DNA of 64,000 bases from contig JAGMUV010000029.1 of the NCBI GenBank assembly GCA_020744425.1, positions 310,001 to 374,000 on the forward strand, in the 5' to 3' direction. Shown piece after piece: positions 22,540 through 33,019 of the stretch. Position 1 is the first letter of the stretch; each line of letters begins with the position of its first letter. Origin of the DNA: Dactylonectria macrodidyma (taxonomy: Eukaryota > Ascomycota > Sordariomycetes > Hypocreales > Nectriaceae). The notes under the pieces were generated by a model, which saw nothing but the letters and a program-made list of their open reading frames with translations, did not search any database and was not told where the DNA came from. The translations under genes were made by a program, and so were the position numbers.

Positions 22540-23352
22540 TGTAAAGTCCTTATATATAAAATATATAACTGATAAGGAAATATCTCCTTCAGCTCCTATC
22601 AGATAAGAATATAAATAACATATTCAGAATCTTCTGATTTTTAGCTTTATAATGGTATATAATATGCCTCAGAAAGCCTATCTTCCTTATATTATAACTA
22701 CAAAAGACATCTATAATAAGAACCTTCAATAAGGTTAGAGTTCAAGCATCAGACATACGTCTAACAGTCATAAAACTCGGAACACATACATACCAGTTTT
22801 ACTATGACAAATTGTCTAAATCCCCTGTTGGATTGGACATGTGACTAGACAGCAATCTCTCTATAAAGCTGGGGCTTTTCTCTAGCCAGTCTAAAATGAT
22901 TATCATCATCAATACATACATTTCTCAACCAATCACATCAAAACCAACTACCTTTCTAGTTGCATTTTTCTGCTCTTTTTAAATCTTAAATCCTTTTTCT
23001 AATTGGTCTGTAAGGGGCTGGCCCGTCGGTAGGTGCGCTGAGGGACTAGCCGTGTATTGATCTATCAAAAGCTAAGGAGGAAGGAATCCTCCTTCGTGGG
23101 CCCGATACGGGCCCGGCCCTAGATAGCTACGGAGGCGGTGAGACATAGCAGAATATGCACCCAGGCCCCAGCCTGTAACATGGTCAATCCCTTGACCCAC
23201 AATCGCCAATTTCTGCTAATAACCTTTTGTTGGATTATGTATTGGATTAATCCTAGCTATAGCAATAAGCAGGTACTCTGAACTTTTAGCGTAGCTGGTG
23301 AATCCATCACCTTCCTCTCTTTCCATACCTTCCACTGTGATAGCCTTCACAG
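22540..23352. mobile_element. TGTAAAG-family element, copy 3 (inverted), with nested solo LTR
   Basis: Reverse orientation of copy 2, starting TGTAAAGTCC and ending GCCTTCACAG. It is interrupted by the solo LTR at 23009-23180. Together with copy 2 it makes an inverted repeat with about 500-nt arms around a spacer of roughly 55 bp. Confidence 0.7.
23009..23180. repeat. Solo LTR, 172 bp, copy B
   Basis: TGTAAGGGGCTGGCCC to CCCCAGCCTGTAACA, flanked by the 5-bp duplication TGGTC (23004-23008, 23181-23185). The uninterrupted repeat copies carry a single TGGTC at this point, which confirms the insertion. Same ends as the LTR at 20849 with a divergent middle. Confidence 0.78.
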
Positions 23353-24219
23353 TATTATAAATAATACTGTTTATATTTACCCTTTCTGCCTTTTTAAAAG
23401 CACTAGTTACTATTAAAATGTCCTTTATTCTATTGGCGGCTTTTATTACACTAATTTACTTAAGGTTAGTTATGTTTAAAGAGTAGATATTTATGTTATA
23501 ACTATAACGGGTAATTCGCTGAGGGCTTGTAGAGCCCTCGCTAGCGATTCGCCGGCTGTTATATAGCGGATGTGTGCGCACAGCTAATCGCAGGCACTGC
23601 GATTATTGCTTGATCTTTTGCCTCAGTGGTCTATTGGCTGTTGCAGGCACTAGATTATTGCAACAGGGCTCTAGTGGCACGATCCCTGTTACAATAACAG
23701 TTATGTATAAAGTTATATTTAATTATTCTTATTTACTGAATTATATTTCCTTTTCATATTAATATAAGGTTCTGTATTAATAATAACTTATATATGTCTA
23801 GCTGTTTAATGTCTTAAGACCTATAAGTAAGTATGTCTTTAGTAAAATATATAACTTAGGTTAGTATAGTTTGTTAATAGAAGAAACCTCCAGTGCAGCG
23901 GGCACCCAGGAGACAGAAATCCGTGTGAGTTGTAGCAGGCACCAAAGATCGCAGATCCGGACAGTAACACAACAGCCAAAAAGGCAGATCAAAGCAATAG
24001 GCTGCGAGCGTCTGCTTGATCAATTGAATGACTAGCAGGAATGCACAGAAAGAAAGGGAAAATAGCGATATGAGCTGCTGCGATAGCTAGGTCAAGGGAA
24101 TGCATTAAGACAATGAGCGTGATCGTAAGCAAAGGAAAAGGTAGGTCTCAGCCAAAAGAAAAGAAACAGTAGGGGCAACAGTGCCATCTGCTCTCCAGGC
24201 CCTCCCCTGCCGCAGGTCG
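23353..24219. other. Gene-free AT-rich stretch
   Basis: No gene or classified repeat. Small hairpins occur near 23530-23555 (GAGGGCT / AGCCCTC) and around 23640-23690 (TTGCAACAG / CTGTTACAA). Confidence 0.35.
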
Positions 24220-24221
24220 TA

Positions 24222-25616
24222 CAGCGGGGTTCAACAGCCCCACTTACACCACCACCCTCACCGGAACGCATGTAATAAAGATACCAATTAAACAGGCCAC
24301 AGACTAGCTGTAATAAAAGTACCTACATTTTTGGATTCCTCAGAGGCGTGGCTTTAATATTTCGTATACCAACCCCTAGCTTTACGGCAAGCTTCCTTCC
24401 TACGCGGCATTGACTCTAGTAGGCCCCGAATGAAGTCTTGAGGGATAGCTTCCCACGCCGCTTCCAAGCACACTTTAAATTTAGCGATATCGGCCGCTTT
24501 TTTCTTCAATTTAGAGACCCAAGGGAACATTCTATAGAGATCTCTCTTTAGTCTGGCCCAAACGTGCTCGATGGGGTTCAGATCGGGGCAATGAGGCGGC
24601 CAGTCAATAAGAGAGATCCCGTGCTCAAGCAGAAAGCTCATCGAGACCTTTGATGTGTGAATTCCGGCATTATCCTGCTGAAAATGCCGGGTGCCGTTAT
24701 AGTCAGGAAGAAGCCCAGAAGTCAGAGCTTCGATGTAGCTATTTGATGAGTAGCCGCCACGCTTGGAGGCTGTATCCCGAGTCATAATAACCAACTTTCT
24801 TCGGCTCTTCTTGCAAATTGCACCCCATACCATTATCGTTACATCACCCTTGCCATGGGCTATTTTATTAACGAATTTTGGGTCATAGATCTCGTGGGTA
24901 AACCTCCAGACCCAGGTGCCTGGATTGGCGCTGCCATTTGCAGCAGAGCATTCATCAGAGAAGATAACCTAAGGGGTGTAAGTAACAGGTATAGTAGCAG
25001 ACGGGGACATCTTAAACACTCAGCCATACCTCACTCAATTCTTCTTCTCTTTTCGCCCAGTCACGCGTAAATTGAAGCCGCTGAGCTGCATCTTCCTTTC
25101 GTAAAAAGATCCTCTTTCTCGCTTGCCATTTGCGTAAGTTGATCTCATTTAAAGCCCGGCGTACAGTCGTCGCGCTCACCCCAAGACTCAGGTCATCTAC
25201 CAGATCTTTTCTTAAGGCACCTTCATCCTGTCGTACAACATGAATAATAGCCCCTTTCGCCCGAGGCGTCAGGCTTGGAGGACGCCCGGACTGAGGGCTA
25301 GGATCGATTGATCCGGTTGTCTCGAGCCGTTGAAGCAGACGGCTGATTGTGGCCGTCGTGACCCCAAAACGCGTCGCGACCACTCCTTTTTTTCTCCAGC
25401 TTGCACGGCCGCAATAATAGCCGCACGAAGCTCGGGGCTAGTTCGTTGTTTTCCTTGGCGATTTCCAGATATTATGGTCCCAAAAGATTGTAAATTGGAC
25501 GTCATCATAAAAAGCTGTGGGATGTTGAAGATGAAGGAGCAAAAAACGCGGTTCGGATCCTTGACGCTGGTCGCGAAAAAGTCGCGTGGCGTTGCAAGAC
25601 TTTTGGAACCCCGCTG
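24222..25616 (-). mobile_element. Tc1/mariner element
   Basis: Inverted ends CAGCGGGGTTC at both sides, each next to TA (24220-24221 and 25617-25618), the Tc1/mariner target duplication. Size 1,395 bp. It holds one transposase gene on the minus strand and nothing else. Confidence 0.9.
24354..25508 (-). pseudogene. Tc1/mariner transposase with one intron and a homopolymer frameshift
   Basis: Cut-and-paste transposase. Exon 1 runs from 25508 to 25030, a 61-nt intron occupies 24969-25029 (GTATGG...CTTAG) and exon 2 ends at 24354. HTH region: VVATRFGVTTATISRLLQRL, then a Tc3-like second helix block with LGVSATTVRRAL. Catalytic motifs: VIFSDECSA (first D), FQQDNAGIHTS (second D), DLNPIEHVWARLKR (E). 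The frame is lost in a run of seven A (complement of 25387-25393). One extra A would give 160 plus 205 codons without a stop, a 364-residue protein of normal Tc1 size. This may be a real mutation or a sequencing error. Confidence 0.85.
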
Positions 25617-25618
25617 TA

Positions 25619-25956
25619 CTCGGCACTGTTGTTGCCGAGGTGCACCGGGGGGGAAAAAGTTCAGCAAAGCGACAGAGTGGGTGTAAGGGCGCGAATAGAG
25701 CCTGTGCGCGTGGGCATCACACAGCTCCCGTCTCTACCAGAGCCTCATCAACCTGTTATGTCTGAAAGTTCTCAACATCCTTCCATTATTCAGCATATTC
25801 ACCACCACGCAACGCTCTCTCCTCATCCATCTCCATTGCTATCATCCTCATAGCCATTATTCCAATGCCGTCCCGCCGGCAGCTGGGATGCTGTGCATCA
25901 CGACATCATTACCCCCTCCAGGACCCTCAAGCCCGCCTGTCACCCATTCCGCCATC
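25619..25956. other. Upstream region of the Myb gene
   Basis: Pyrimidine-rich leader-like sequence (25730-25850). No gene. The Tc1 element ends about 340 bp before the Myb start. Confidence 0.4.
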
Positions 25957-26787
25957 ATGACTGCACACAGGAGAGGTCCGTGGTCTAATGCCGAAGACTC
26001 ATACCTGATACAGCTGGTGCAGACACATGGCCTCCTCAACTGGGTGCGAATCGCCCAGACCTTGGGCTCACGAACGCCCAAACAGTGCCGCGAGCGGTAT
26101 CATCAGAACCTGAAACCGACACTGAACCACAGCCCCATCACGCCCGAGGAGGGCGTCCAGATTGAACGCCTCGTGTACCAGATTGGAAAGCGATGGGCCG
26201 AGATAGCCCGCCGGCTCCATGGACGGAGTGACAATGCCGTCAAGAACTGGTGGAACGGCAGCCAGAACCGCCGCAAGAGACTGGACCGTCGGCGTGCGGT
26301 GTACATATACGACGAACACTACAGCCGGAGTGTGCTCTCCATTTCGACACCGACGCTACCGTTGCCGAGAACGCAGTCATTCCCACAATCGACGCAGGGC
26401 ATCCGGTACCCAGCGCCCTGGGTGGAGGCTCTGCTACCATCTCCGTGGTCGTCCGAGTCAGCTGATGAGTCGGATTCGGGATCCAACTACACGACCTCTC
26501 TAGGCCAGCATTTGTTGTCGCTGCACCTGCCGGTCGAGCTACCTCCGCTTCGCTCCGCGCCCGTTCCCTCATTTAGCAACCCGAAGCTTCCCAGCCTGAC
26601 GTCGCTTGCCTCGCCCCCATATGGAGACCGACCCGAGTGTCAGCCTCGACTCCCACACTTGGTGCCCCGAGGCCAGTTGCCTACGGCACAAAACTCGCTT
26701 GGGCAACAACGGCTCCCACTACGACAACAGCCACAGCTACTCATTGACAGGGATTCGCGGATGAACATGTCTACTCTGCTTGGGTGA
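25957..26787 (+). CDS. flbD: R2R3-type Myb regulator, FlbD-like
   Basis: DNA-binding regulator; in Aspergillus FlbD acts in asexual development. Intronless, 276 residues from ATG 25957 (MTAHRRGPW). An upstream in-frame ATG at 25888 would add 23 residues without family resemblance. Two Myb repeats: R2 near residues 4-55 (RRGPWSNAEDSYLIQLV...NWVRIAQTLG...CRERYHQNLKP) and R3 near 58-108 (ITPEEGVQIERLV...KRWAEIARRL...NAVKNWWNGSQNRRKR). The C-terminus ends RDSRMNMSTLLG, as FlbD proteins do. The middle is proline- and serine-rich. Orthology rests on pattern only; a paralogue is possible in this accessory setting. Confidence 0.85.
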   Translation: MTAHRRGPWSNAEDSYLIQLVQTHGLLNWVRIAQTLGSRTPKQCRERYHQNLKPTLNHSPITPEEGVQIERLVYQIGKRWAEIARRLHGRSDNAVKNWWNGSQNRRKRLDRRRAVYIYDEHYSRSVLSISTPTLPLPRTQSFPQSTQGIRYPAPWVEALLPSPWSSESADESDSGSNYTTSLGQHLLSLHLPVELPPLRSAPVPSFSNPKLPSLTSLASPPYGDRPECQPRLPHLVPRGQLPTAQNSLGQQRLPLRQQPQLLIDRDSRMNMSTLLG

Positions 26788-26969
26788 GTGGCAGGTGGGG
26801 AGGCACTGTGGGCAAGGATTGCCAGAGTGGCCCCACCTCACCACTCGAAGATAAATCGAATACACAGACAGAGCTCCGCCGTGGAGCCTGGACATGTCAC
26901 CCTAATTCGGCCCAGGCATGTTAACGGCGGAGGTAGGAAACCTCCGAGGTGGACGGAATGACGATGTCG

Positions 26970-27112
26970 AGTCCATTGAGGATTAGCTAGCCGAGTATTT
27001 TCAGGACGAGGCCTCCGAAGAATCCGAGATTAACCAATTTCTCAATGATATTGGTCTCGTGGCCGACTACCTTCTCAAACTATCGGTGGCGATTCGCAAC
27101 CCAGCGTCAGTA
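26970..27112 (+). pseudogene. Fragment of a conserved fungal protein
   Basis: One frame reads EINQFLNDIGLVADYLL then KLSVAIRNPA. This is a motif I know from large, poorly characterised fungal proteins. No start, and stops follow at once. Too short to assign a function. Confidence 0.4.
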
Positions 27113-27555
27113 TTTCCAGTACCGAGAGGAACCCTTTAATAAACTTGCTGAAGGGTTGGACAAGGATGAGAATGATCATGGTGAGCGCGCAACCCTTAGT
27201 AACAATACAAGACTATCTTCCCAAGAGCCAAGTTATCTTTGGCCTCCCACCCAAGACGTTTAGTGGGTCCCAACCGATAAATGGGGGTGCCGCACGAAGC
27301 GGCCGCCTCCAAACGTCGCTTGACACAGCCGGGATGATTGACCCGCGACAACTAGTCGACTGACCAAGTGGCTGCCGCCCTCCGTCCTGTCAATGGTCAT
27401 CGTAAATCTCACGAGCGCTCCATCATGCCGGCATCTCAAAGCCGGCCGGTCTGTGTTGAGCCCCACAAATGTCACTAACACAGTTAAGGCACCCATTATT
27501 GCACTGTCCAGGGGTTTAATTCGCCCCCCCCGAGCCAGGCTGGGGCATGGCTTAT
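27113..27555. other. Gene-free stretch before the piggyBac element
   Basis: No coding region or repeat recognised up to the terminal repeat at 27556. Confidence 0.35.
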
Positions 27556-27680
27556 CTCCTTGAGTGCGCGGAGGCACATTGGATGTAGCCGCCCCACAAG
27601 AACGTCAATACATTGAGGGACCTTAAAAAGCCGCCACAGCTAATTTTCTATGTATCTAATTCAGCCACTTCTTACATCAT

Positions 27681-29823
27681 CCCTTTGAGTGGCATAAGCC
27701 TCCACCCCCTTGGCTAGCCCCACATCACCCTTGCGATAACTGAGGTACAAGGAGTGACCTAGAGCGGGGTCAGAATCAACACCACACATTTCCTCATACA
27801 ACACGTTCTTTACATTCCCATGGATTCCCAACAGGCCTGCAGCGAGGCAGTCAACGCCTATGATGATAATAGCTTTATTCGTGTTGATAATAGCCGCCGC
27901 GAGCAAGCTGCTGATAACACCTGCCGGCCAATAGAAAAGCCGGTTCCGGACCGCGGCTACAACTTTGAGCCGATGGACCTAGGTCCAAGCCGGGCCCCTA
28001 CGATCACAGCTTTGCCCCAAGAGCCGCTATTGCTATTCCAGGAATTCCTACCTATTTTCCTAGTAGAAAGCTGGGTCGGCTATACTAATAGCTAGGTTAG
28101 TTACTTATTGCAACAGCACGAGGCCGGAAGCCGCAGGTTAAAGCCGCAGTCACAGCTACTTGAATGGACGCCAATCTCTTCCCCAGAAATCTACGTATGG
28201 ATTGCAATCTTAATATATATGCGAATTCATAAGGAACCGAAGATCAAGGACTATTAGGAGACTTCTAGGCCAGGGAAGATATATGCTACGCATCCAATCA
28301 TCAAATGGATGCCTTTACGGCGTTTTCAGCTAATATCACGGCATCTCTGTCTCTTTGACCACGCAACTATTAATACGAACCCCGATGTGACATTCTACGG
28401 CAGGATCTTCAGCCGGGTCAACGCCTGGTCTGACCACATACAGCATATGTCTACCGTTTTATACATCCCGGGCACATCAATCGCTGTGGATGAGTGTATG
28501 GTCCGCTTCCTCGGCCGGTCTCATGAGGCAACACGTGTCCCTAATAAACCGATACCAACGGGCTTCAAAGTGTGGGCTGTGGCCCAAAGGGGCTATTTTT
28601 TGCGGTGGATTTGGCATAGGCCGGGCCGGAAGTTCGGGCTCGTAGGGGTCCGGCCGGCTCGACGGCTGCGGCAAGGAACACAGCTACGGCGAAGCCGGCG
28701 GCAGATACGAGAGAGGAAGACAGCCTATCTGAACCCGACCCAAGCCGTGGTTGTTGCCCTAGTAAATCTGCTGCCGTAATCCACATATCACGTCTTTCTC
28801 GATAACCTATTCTCTTCTAATGACCTCTTTCGCCAGCTCCGTCAGCTAGGTCACGGAGCCACAGGCACAGCCCGCCGTAATTGTGGCTTACACACATCCT
28901 TAGTCAAGCTGAAAGAGAAGGATAATACAGCTGACGGCAGCCTCGAATTTAATATCCTTAAGGCTATCCCTATGGTAGATAATAAGGTCAGTCACTAGGA
29001 CACAGTTAGCTATATTTCCCTTACTAATTTGTCTTCTGCTAGGTCAATCAGATCGCATGGAAAGACAACGCTCTCGTGCTATTCTTATTAACTGTGTTTT
29101 CTGGCGATGAAAGAAGCGTCTGCTTACGGAAGAAGCTGATAATAGACAAAATTCGAGCACGGCCAATACAGCGTTTTTTTGCTGGTAGCCAGGTGAAAGA
29201 GATTTCTATCCTATCTATCGCTGCTACCTATAATGACGAGATGAACGCTGTAGACCGCGGTGACCAGCTACGGTCTTATTGGAGCCTTAACCGCCGTATC
29301 CGTAGGGGCGGTTAGAAAGTCCTAGCTTGGGACTTTTTGCTAGAAATAGCCCTTGTGAATGGCTTCTTTTTACAGAAAAGAGGCCAGCTACAATGGAAGC
29401 CAATGGACAGTCAGGTTGAATGGCGGCAGCAGCTTGTCTACAGCCTCATCAAGACCTATGCCTCAGAGACGGAGTCTCGGAAGAGGTTTCGAACGGGAGA
29501 CGAATTTACGCCTATCTCACAGTATAATCTAGTCCGCAAAGGGAAATCAGAATGCCTTGCTTGTAAGGGCTGTCAAATGGGTCGGACACGTAAGCGCAAA
29601 AGGAAGGCTCCGTTGTCTGCTGTAAGTGGGTACAGCCGAAGGGCGCCGCAGTCACGATAGCGTTGTCAGGAGTGTAATGTAGCTTTATGTAGAGAGGGGA
29701 ATTGCTAGTACCTCTGGCACCACCCAGAATAGGAAGGAATCGATGTACCTTTGATTTGACGCTCTTTGGTTGGCTAAACCCCCCTGTCTGAGGGGGAGGT
29801 GGAGGCTTATGCCACTCAAAGGG
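27681..29823 (+). mobile_element. piggyBac-like element, copy 1 (nested, decayed)
   Basis: Inverted ends CCCTTTGAGTGGCATAAGCC... at 27681 and the complement ending 29823, about 27 bp, with AT outside both. The transposase frame (27820-29720) keeps recognisable blocks (SIAVDECMVRFLGRS, FLDNLFSSNDLF, NDEMNAVDRGDQL) but is cut by many stops. Three of these are TAG where conserved tryptophan (TGG) is expected: after KDY, after RRGG and after GNC. That is a G-to-A pattern as in RIP. An intron at the conserved piggyBac position (GTCAGT...TGCTAG near 28987-29042) can still be seen. Confidence 0.82.
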
Positions 29824-29829
29824 ATAGAC

Positions 29830-32081
29830 ATGGCACCCCAATTGAGCGTCAAATGCCTTGAACAACGCCGCCGCGGCGGCCACAGCAGCAGCGGCAGGAG
29901 CAGCCGGGTCAACAAGGAAGCTAGATATCTAATGCAGCTACAGGTATCTAGGAGCCGCCGTGAGCAAGACGCCGATAGCACCTACAGACCAGATATCAAG
30001 CCTACAGACGCCGTAGGCAGCCAATTTGAACCGTTTAACGTCCCGGACCGCGATTTCCTTGTACGGCAGCCACTGCCACCAACGCCCCTACAGGTATTTC
30101 AACAATTTCTTCCTGAGCAGCTAGTTGAACAATGGGTCCGCTATACGAATGAGGCTCCGGCCCGAGAGCCGGGTCCAGGCCCGGCTATTCAATCCGGCAG
30201 ATATGATCGTCAGAATCGTTGGAAATCAACGTCCGTTGCAGAGGTGTATATCTGGCTAGGCATCTTGATATATATGACCCTACATAAGCAATATCGATAT
30301 CAGGACCATTGGAAGGCCTCAACAGCAGATAATTGGGTTCCTAATCATCCAATTATACAGCTCATGACCTTTGACCGTTTTTCCTTGCTGAAAAAACGAC
30401 TACGAATTTACGATCCGGATTGCGTTGAAATAGCTATGCCGGCCCCGTTCAACAAGGTCAATGAATGGTCCTATTATATGATGGAAACAGCCGTCCGCCT
30501 CGTTGAAATTGGTAGTATTATTGGGGTAGACGAAGGGATCATCGGCTTCAAAGGACGGTCCCGTCATAAGGTGACGATCAAGACAAAACCAACGCCTACA
30601 GGGCTCAAGGTGTGGGCCCTAGCTACTCATGGATATCTTCTGCAGTGGTATTGGCATCAACCCGGCCCAAAATACGGCCCTATTGGTGTTGAAGCCACAG
30701 CTAGGGCCCGGGCCGTAGCTGTGGCCCCGGACAATGCCCTAGATAACCGCCCTTGTCAGGGCTCTGACGAGGGCTCTGATGAGGATTCTGACGATATCAT
30801 ATATAGCTCTTCGTCAGAGGACTCAGCTGACGAGGAAGCCCTAGATATTGAAGCCTCGTACGAGCCGTTGGAAGAGACAGCTACCCAGATGATAGAAGAT
30901 GCTCCAATAACAACGCTACCACCATTGAACCCAACTCAAGCTGTTGTTATTGCCCTAGTAAATAAGCTGCCGGAAGGGACCTACTATGTCTTCCTTGACA
31001 ACCTCTTCTCATCGCCCGACCTTTTTAAAGCCCTTAGAATCCTAGGCATCGGGGCCACAGAGACCTGCCGTACGAACTGTGGGCTATATCGCGATATCGT
31101 TATTGCAAAAGAAAATGATAGGAAGGGAAAGGGGCTGTGGCCTTGGGGCCAGATCTGTAGCTGGCCTACGCCTGATAATAAGGTAGGAAGACTATCCGGC
31201 TCTATGGCTCTAGGAAACCAGGCTCTAGAAAATGCCCTACTAATGGCTTCTAAGGTCAACCAAATCGCATGGAAGGATAACGCCCTAGTCTTATTTTTAT
31301 CCACTGTTTATAAAGGCCCTGAGACGGTCATACGGAAAAGGAAGAGGCCCAATTCAACACAGCCGTATAGCCGTTCGATCAAGCAGAAATTCGGTAGCCA
31401 CAGCATCATACAGCTATCTCTTCCATCTATAGCTGCTCACTATAACGATAAAATGAACGCTGTTGATATAGCTGATCATTTAAGGTCAAATATGCATTCC
31501 GACCATCGTCAACGCCGGGGCCCGGCTAGGGCTCTAACGTGGTCCTTCCTCCTTGCAACGGCCCTTGCTAACAGCTTCCTTTTGCAGCTAAAGGCCGGCC
31601 GGCTTGGACACCCTATAAATCACAGAGCCGTTGGCAACAAGCCTTAGTGGACGAGATATTCAAGACATATGGCCAGATGGGCTCATCCAGACAAAGATAT
31701 CGTGCTGGGAGCACCACCACGCCGTTTGAAGAGCATATCTTTGACAATAGGAAAAAACAGGCCCGATGTCTGGCCTGTCAGGGTGTTCAAATCGGCCCTA
31801 GAAGTCAGAGTGTTCAACGCCCGAGAAAACAGGGTCCGTTGCAACAGCTAGATGCGAATAGCATCAACAGCCGGGCCCGACAAAGGGCCCCTAAGAAGAT
31901 AGGTACATCAACAATGTGGGGTTGTCTGACTTGTAATGTAGCTATTTGTAAAAAGCCTAAATGTTGGTACTCTATCATAGGCAAGAAATGCCTGTTAGCT
32001 GATGTCACTATTTTTTTCGCGGTTTTAATTGGATCAGATCCATGTCCGATACATCCAATGTGCCTTCGCGCACTCAAGGAG
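29830..32081 (+). pseudogene. piggyBac-like (DDE_Tnp_1_7) transposase, copy 2, one late frameshift
   Basis: The frame is open from 29809/29830 to 31646. Acidic catalytic residues are all present: VDEG (D near 234), FLDNLF (D near 390) and NAVDIAD (D near 522 after intron removal). A 72-nt stretch, 31183-31254 (GTAGGA...TCTAAG), matches the intron of the other copies and can be read through because it has no stop. A frameshift just before 31640 separates the body from the C-terminal cysteine-rich domain (ARCLACQG, then GCLTCNVAICKKPKCWYS). In the shifted frame the end runs past the right terminus to 32129, so the original stop is lost. Otherwise close to functional. Confidence 0.8.
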
Positions 32082-32083
32082 AT

Positions 32084-33019
32084 AGCAGAGAGCTTCCAAC
32101 CTATTACGTGGTACCGCAGATTTAGGTAATCTCAAGAAACTCGAAAAGAATCAAAGACCAATTAAGATTTATTGGGGCTGGTTGCGACACCAATTGGGGT
32201 AAGCTGCCTCCGTAATCTTCAACACAGCCTCCCTCGTCTCTCATCCCGGACAACATCCGGGCAAACATACTGTGGATTGGGACTAGCAGGCGTGATCGGG
32301 GTATTAATCTAGCCGACCCAACTAATGGCGGGCGGACTGTGAGATGGCTGGGAGATACCGCAAACCCTGGACATTTGTGGGTCAAAGTCTCCGCCACATC
32401 GTTATCAACGCTCGGAACCTGCCGTTAGCCCCTGAATCATCACATCTTCAGGACCCAACCGCATCTACACAAGATGGTAGCGACCGGTCGACTTAAGCAA
32501 GTTCGTCGTTTAGATGCTGTAACGTCCTTCTTGGCACGAATGGATTTACACTATTGTTATGGTATGTAATGCGGATTTCTCCTAATGTGTTAACAAGAAA
32601 CACCGTATGGCGGCATATATGTTCCATCCCCATGTTATTGCCTTTGTACTGACTAATTTCCTTTGTCGTTTTTGAGAGGGCAGGGCATTTCTAGATATAG
32701 GATGGTCGTGAATCTATGCTAGATACTCCTTATGAGTTTCATCTAGGAAGTATACCTGGTGTTATGGATCAGCTTCGCACTTCTCTAGCATTAACGGAAC
32801 TTCATCACCCTAACACCTGCGCGACCATTATTAAACACAACACCATAGGTGGTCGGTCTCAGCGCCCTGCATCTGATAATAATAAGCTCATGATGGTTAT
32901 GGTGATTACTTGAGAAACTTAATCATTACAGCTAGCCATTTCTTATAAATTTTAATTTAAACCAGTCTGCGGCAAACAGGTTGATGTCGCATGCTGACAT
33001 CTCCTGCTAGAATAATCCC
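32084..33019. other. Intergenic, nothing recognised
   Basis: About 930 bp between the piggyBac element and the 3' end of the Pth11-like gene; no supported gene or repeat. Confidence 0.4.

Larger units (their letters stand above)
27556..32081 (+). mobile_element. piggyBac-like element, copy 2 (outer), with copy 1 nested in its 5' part
   Basis: Inverted ends of about 33 bp: CTCCTTGAGTGCGCGGAGGC at 27556 and its near-perfect complement ending 32081. AT lies directly outside both ends. The transposase gene (from 29830) is separated from the left end by a complete second piggyBac-like element (27681-29823). Without that insert the element is about 2.4 kb, a normal size. Confidence 0.82.

Noticed and set aside
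25888..25956. Upstream in-frame ATG for the Myb gene
   Set aside because: The 23 extra residues are proline-rich leader-like sequence; FlbD proteins start shortly before RRGPW.
27556..32081. TTAA target for the piggyBac-like elements
   Set aside because: TTAA is not present at either end of any of the three copies; AT is.
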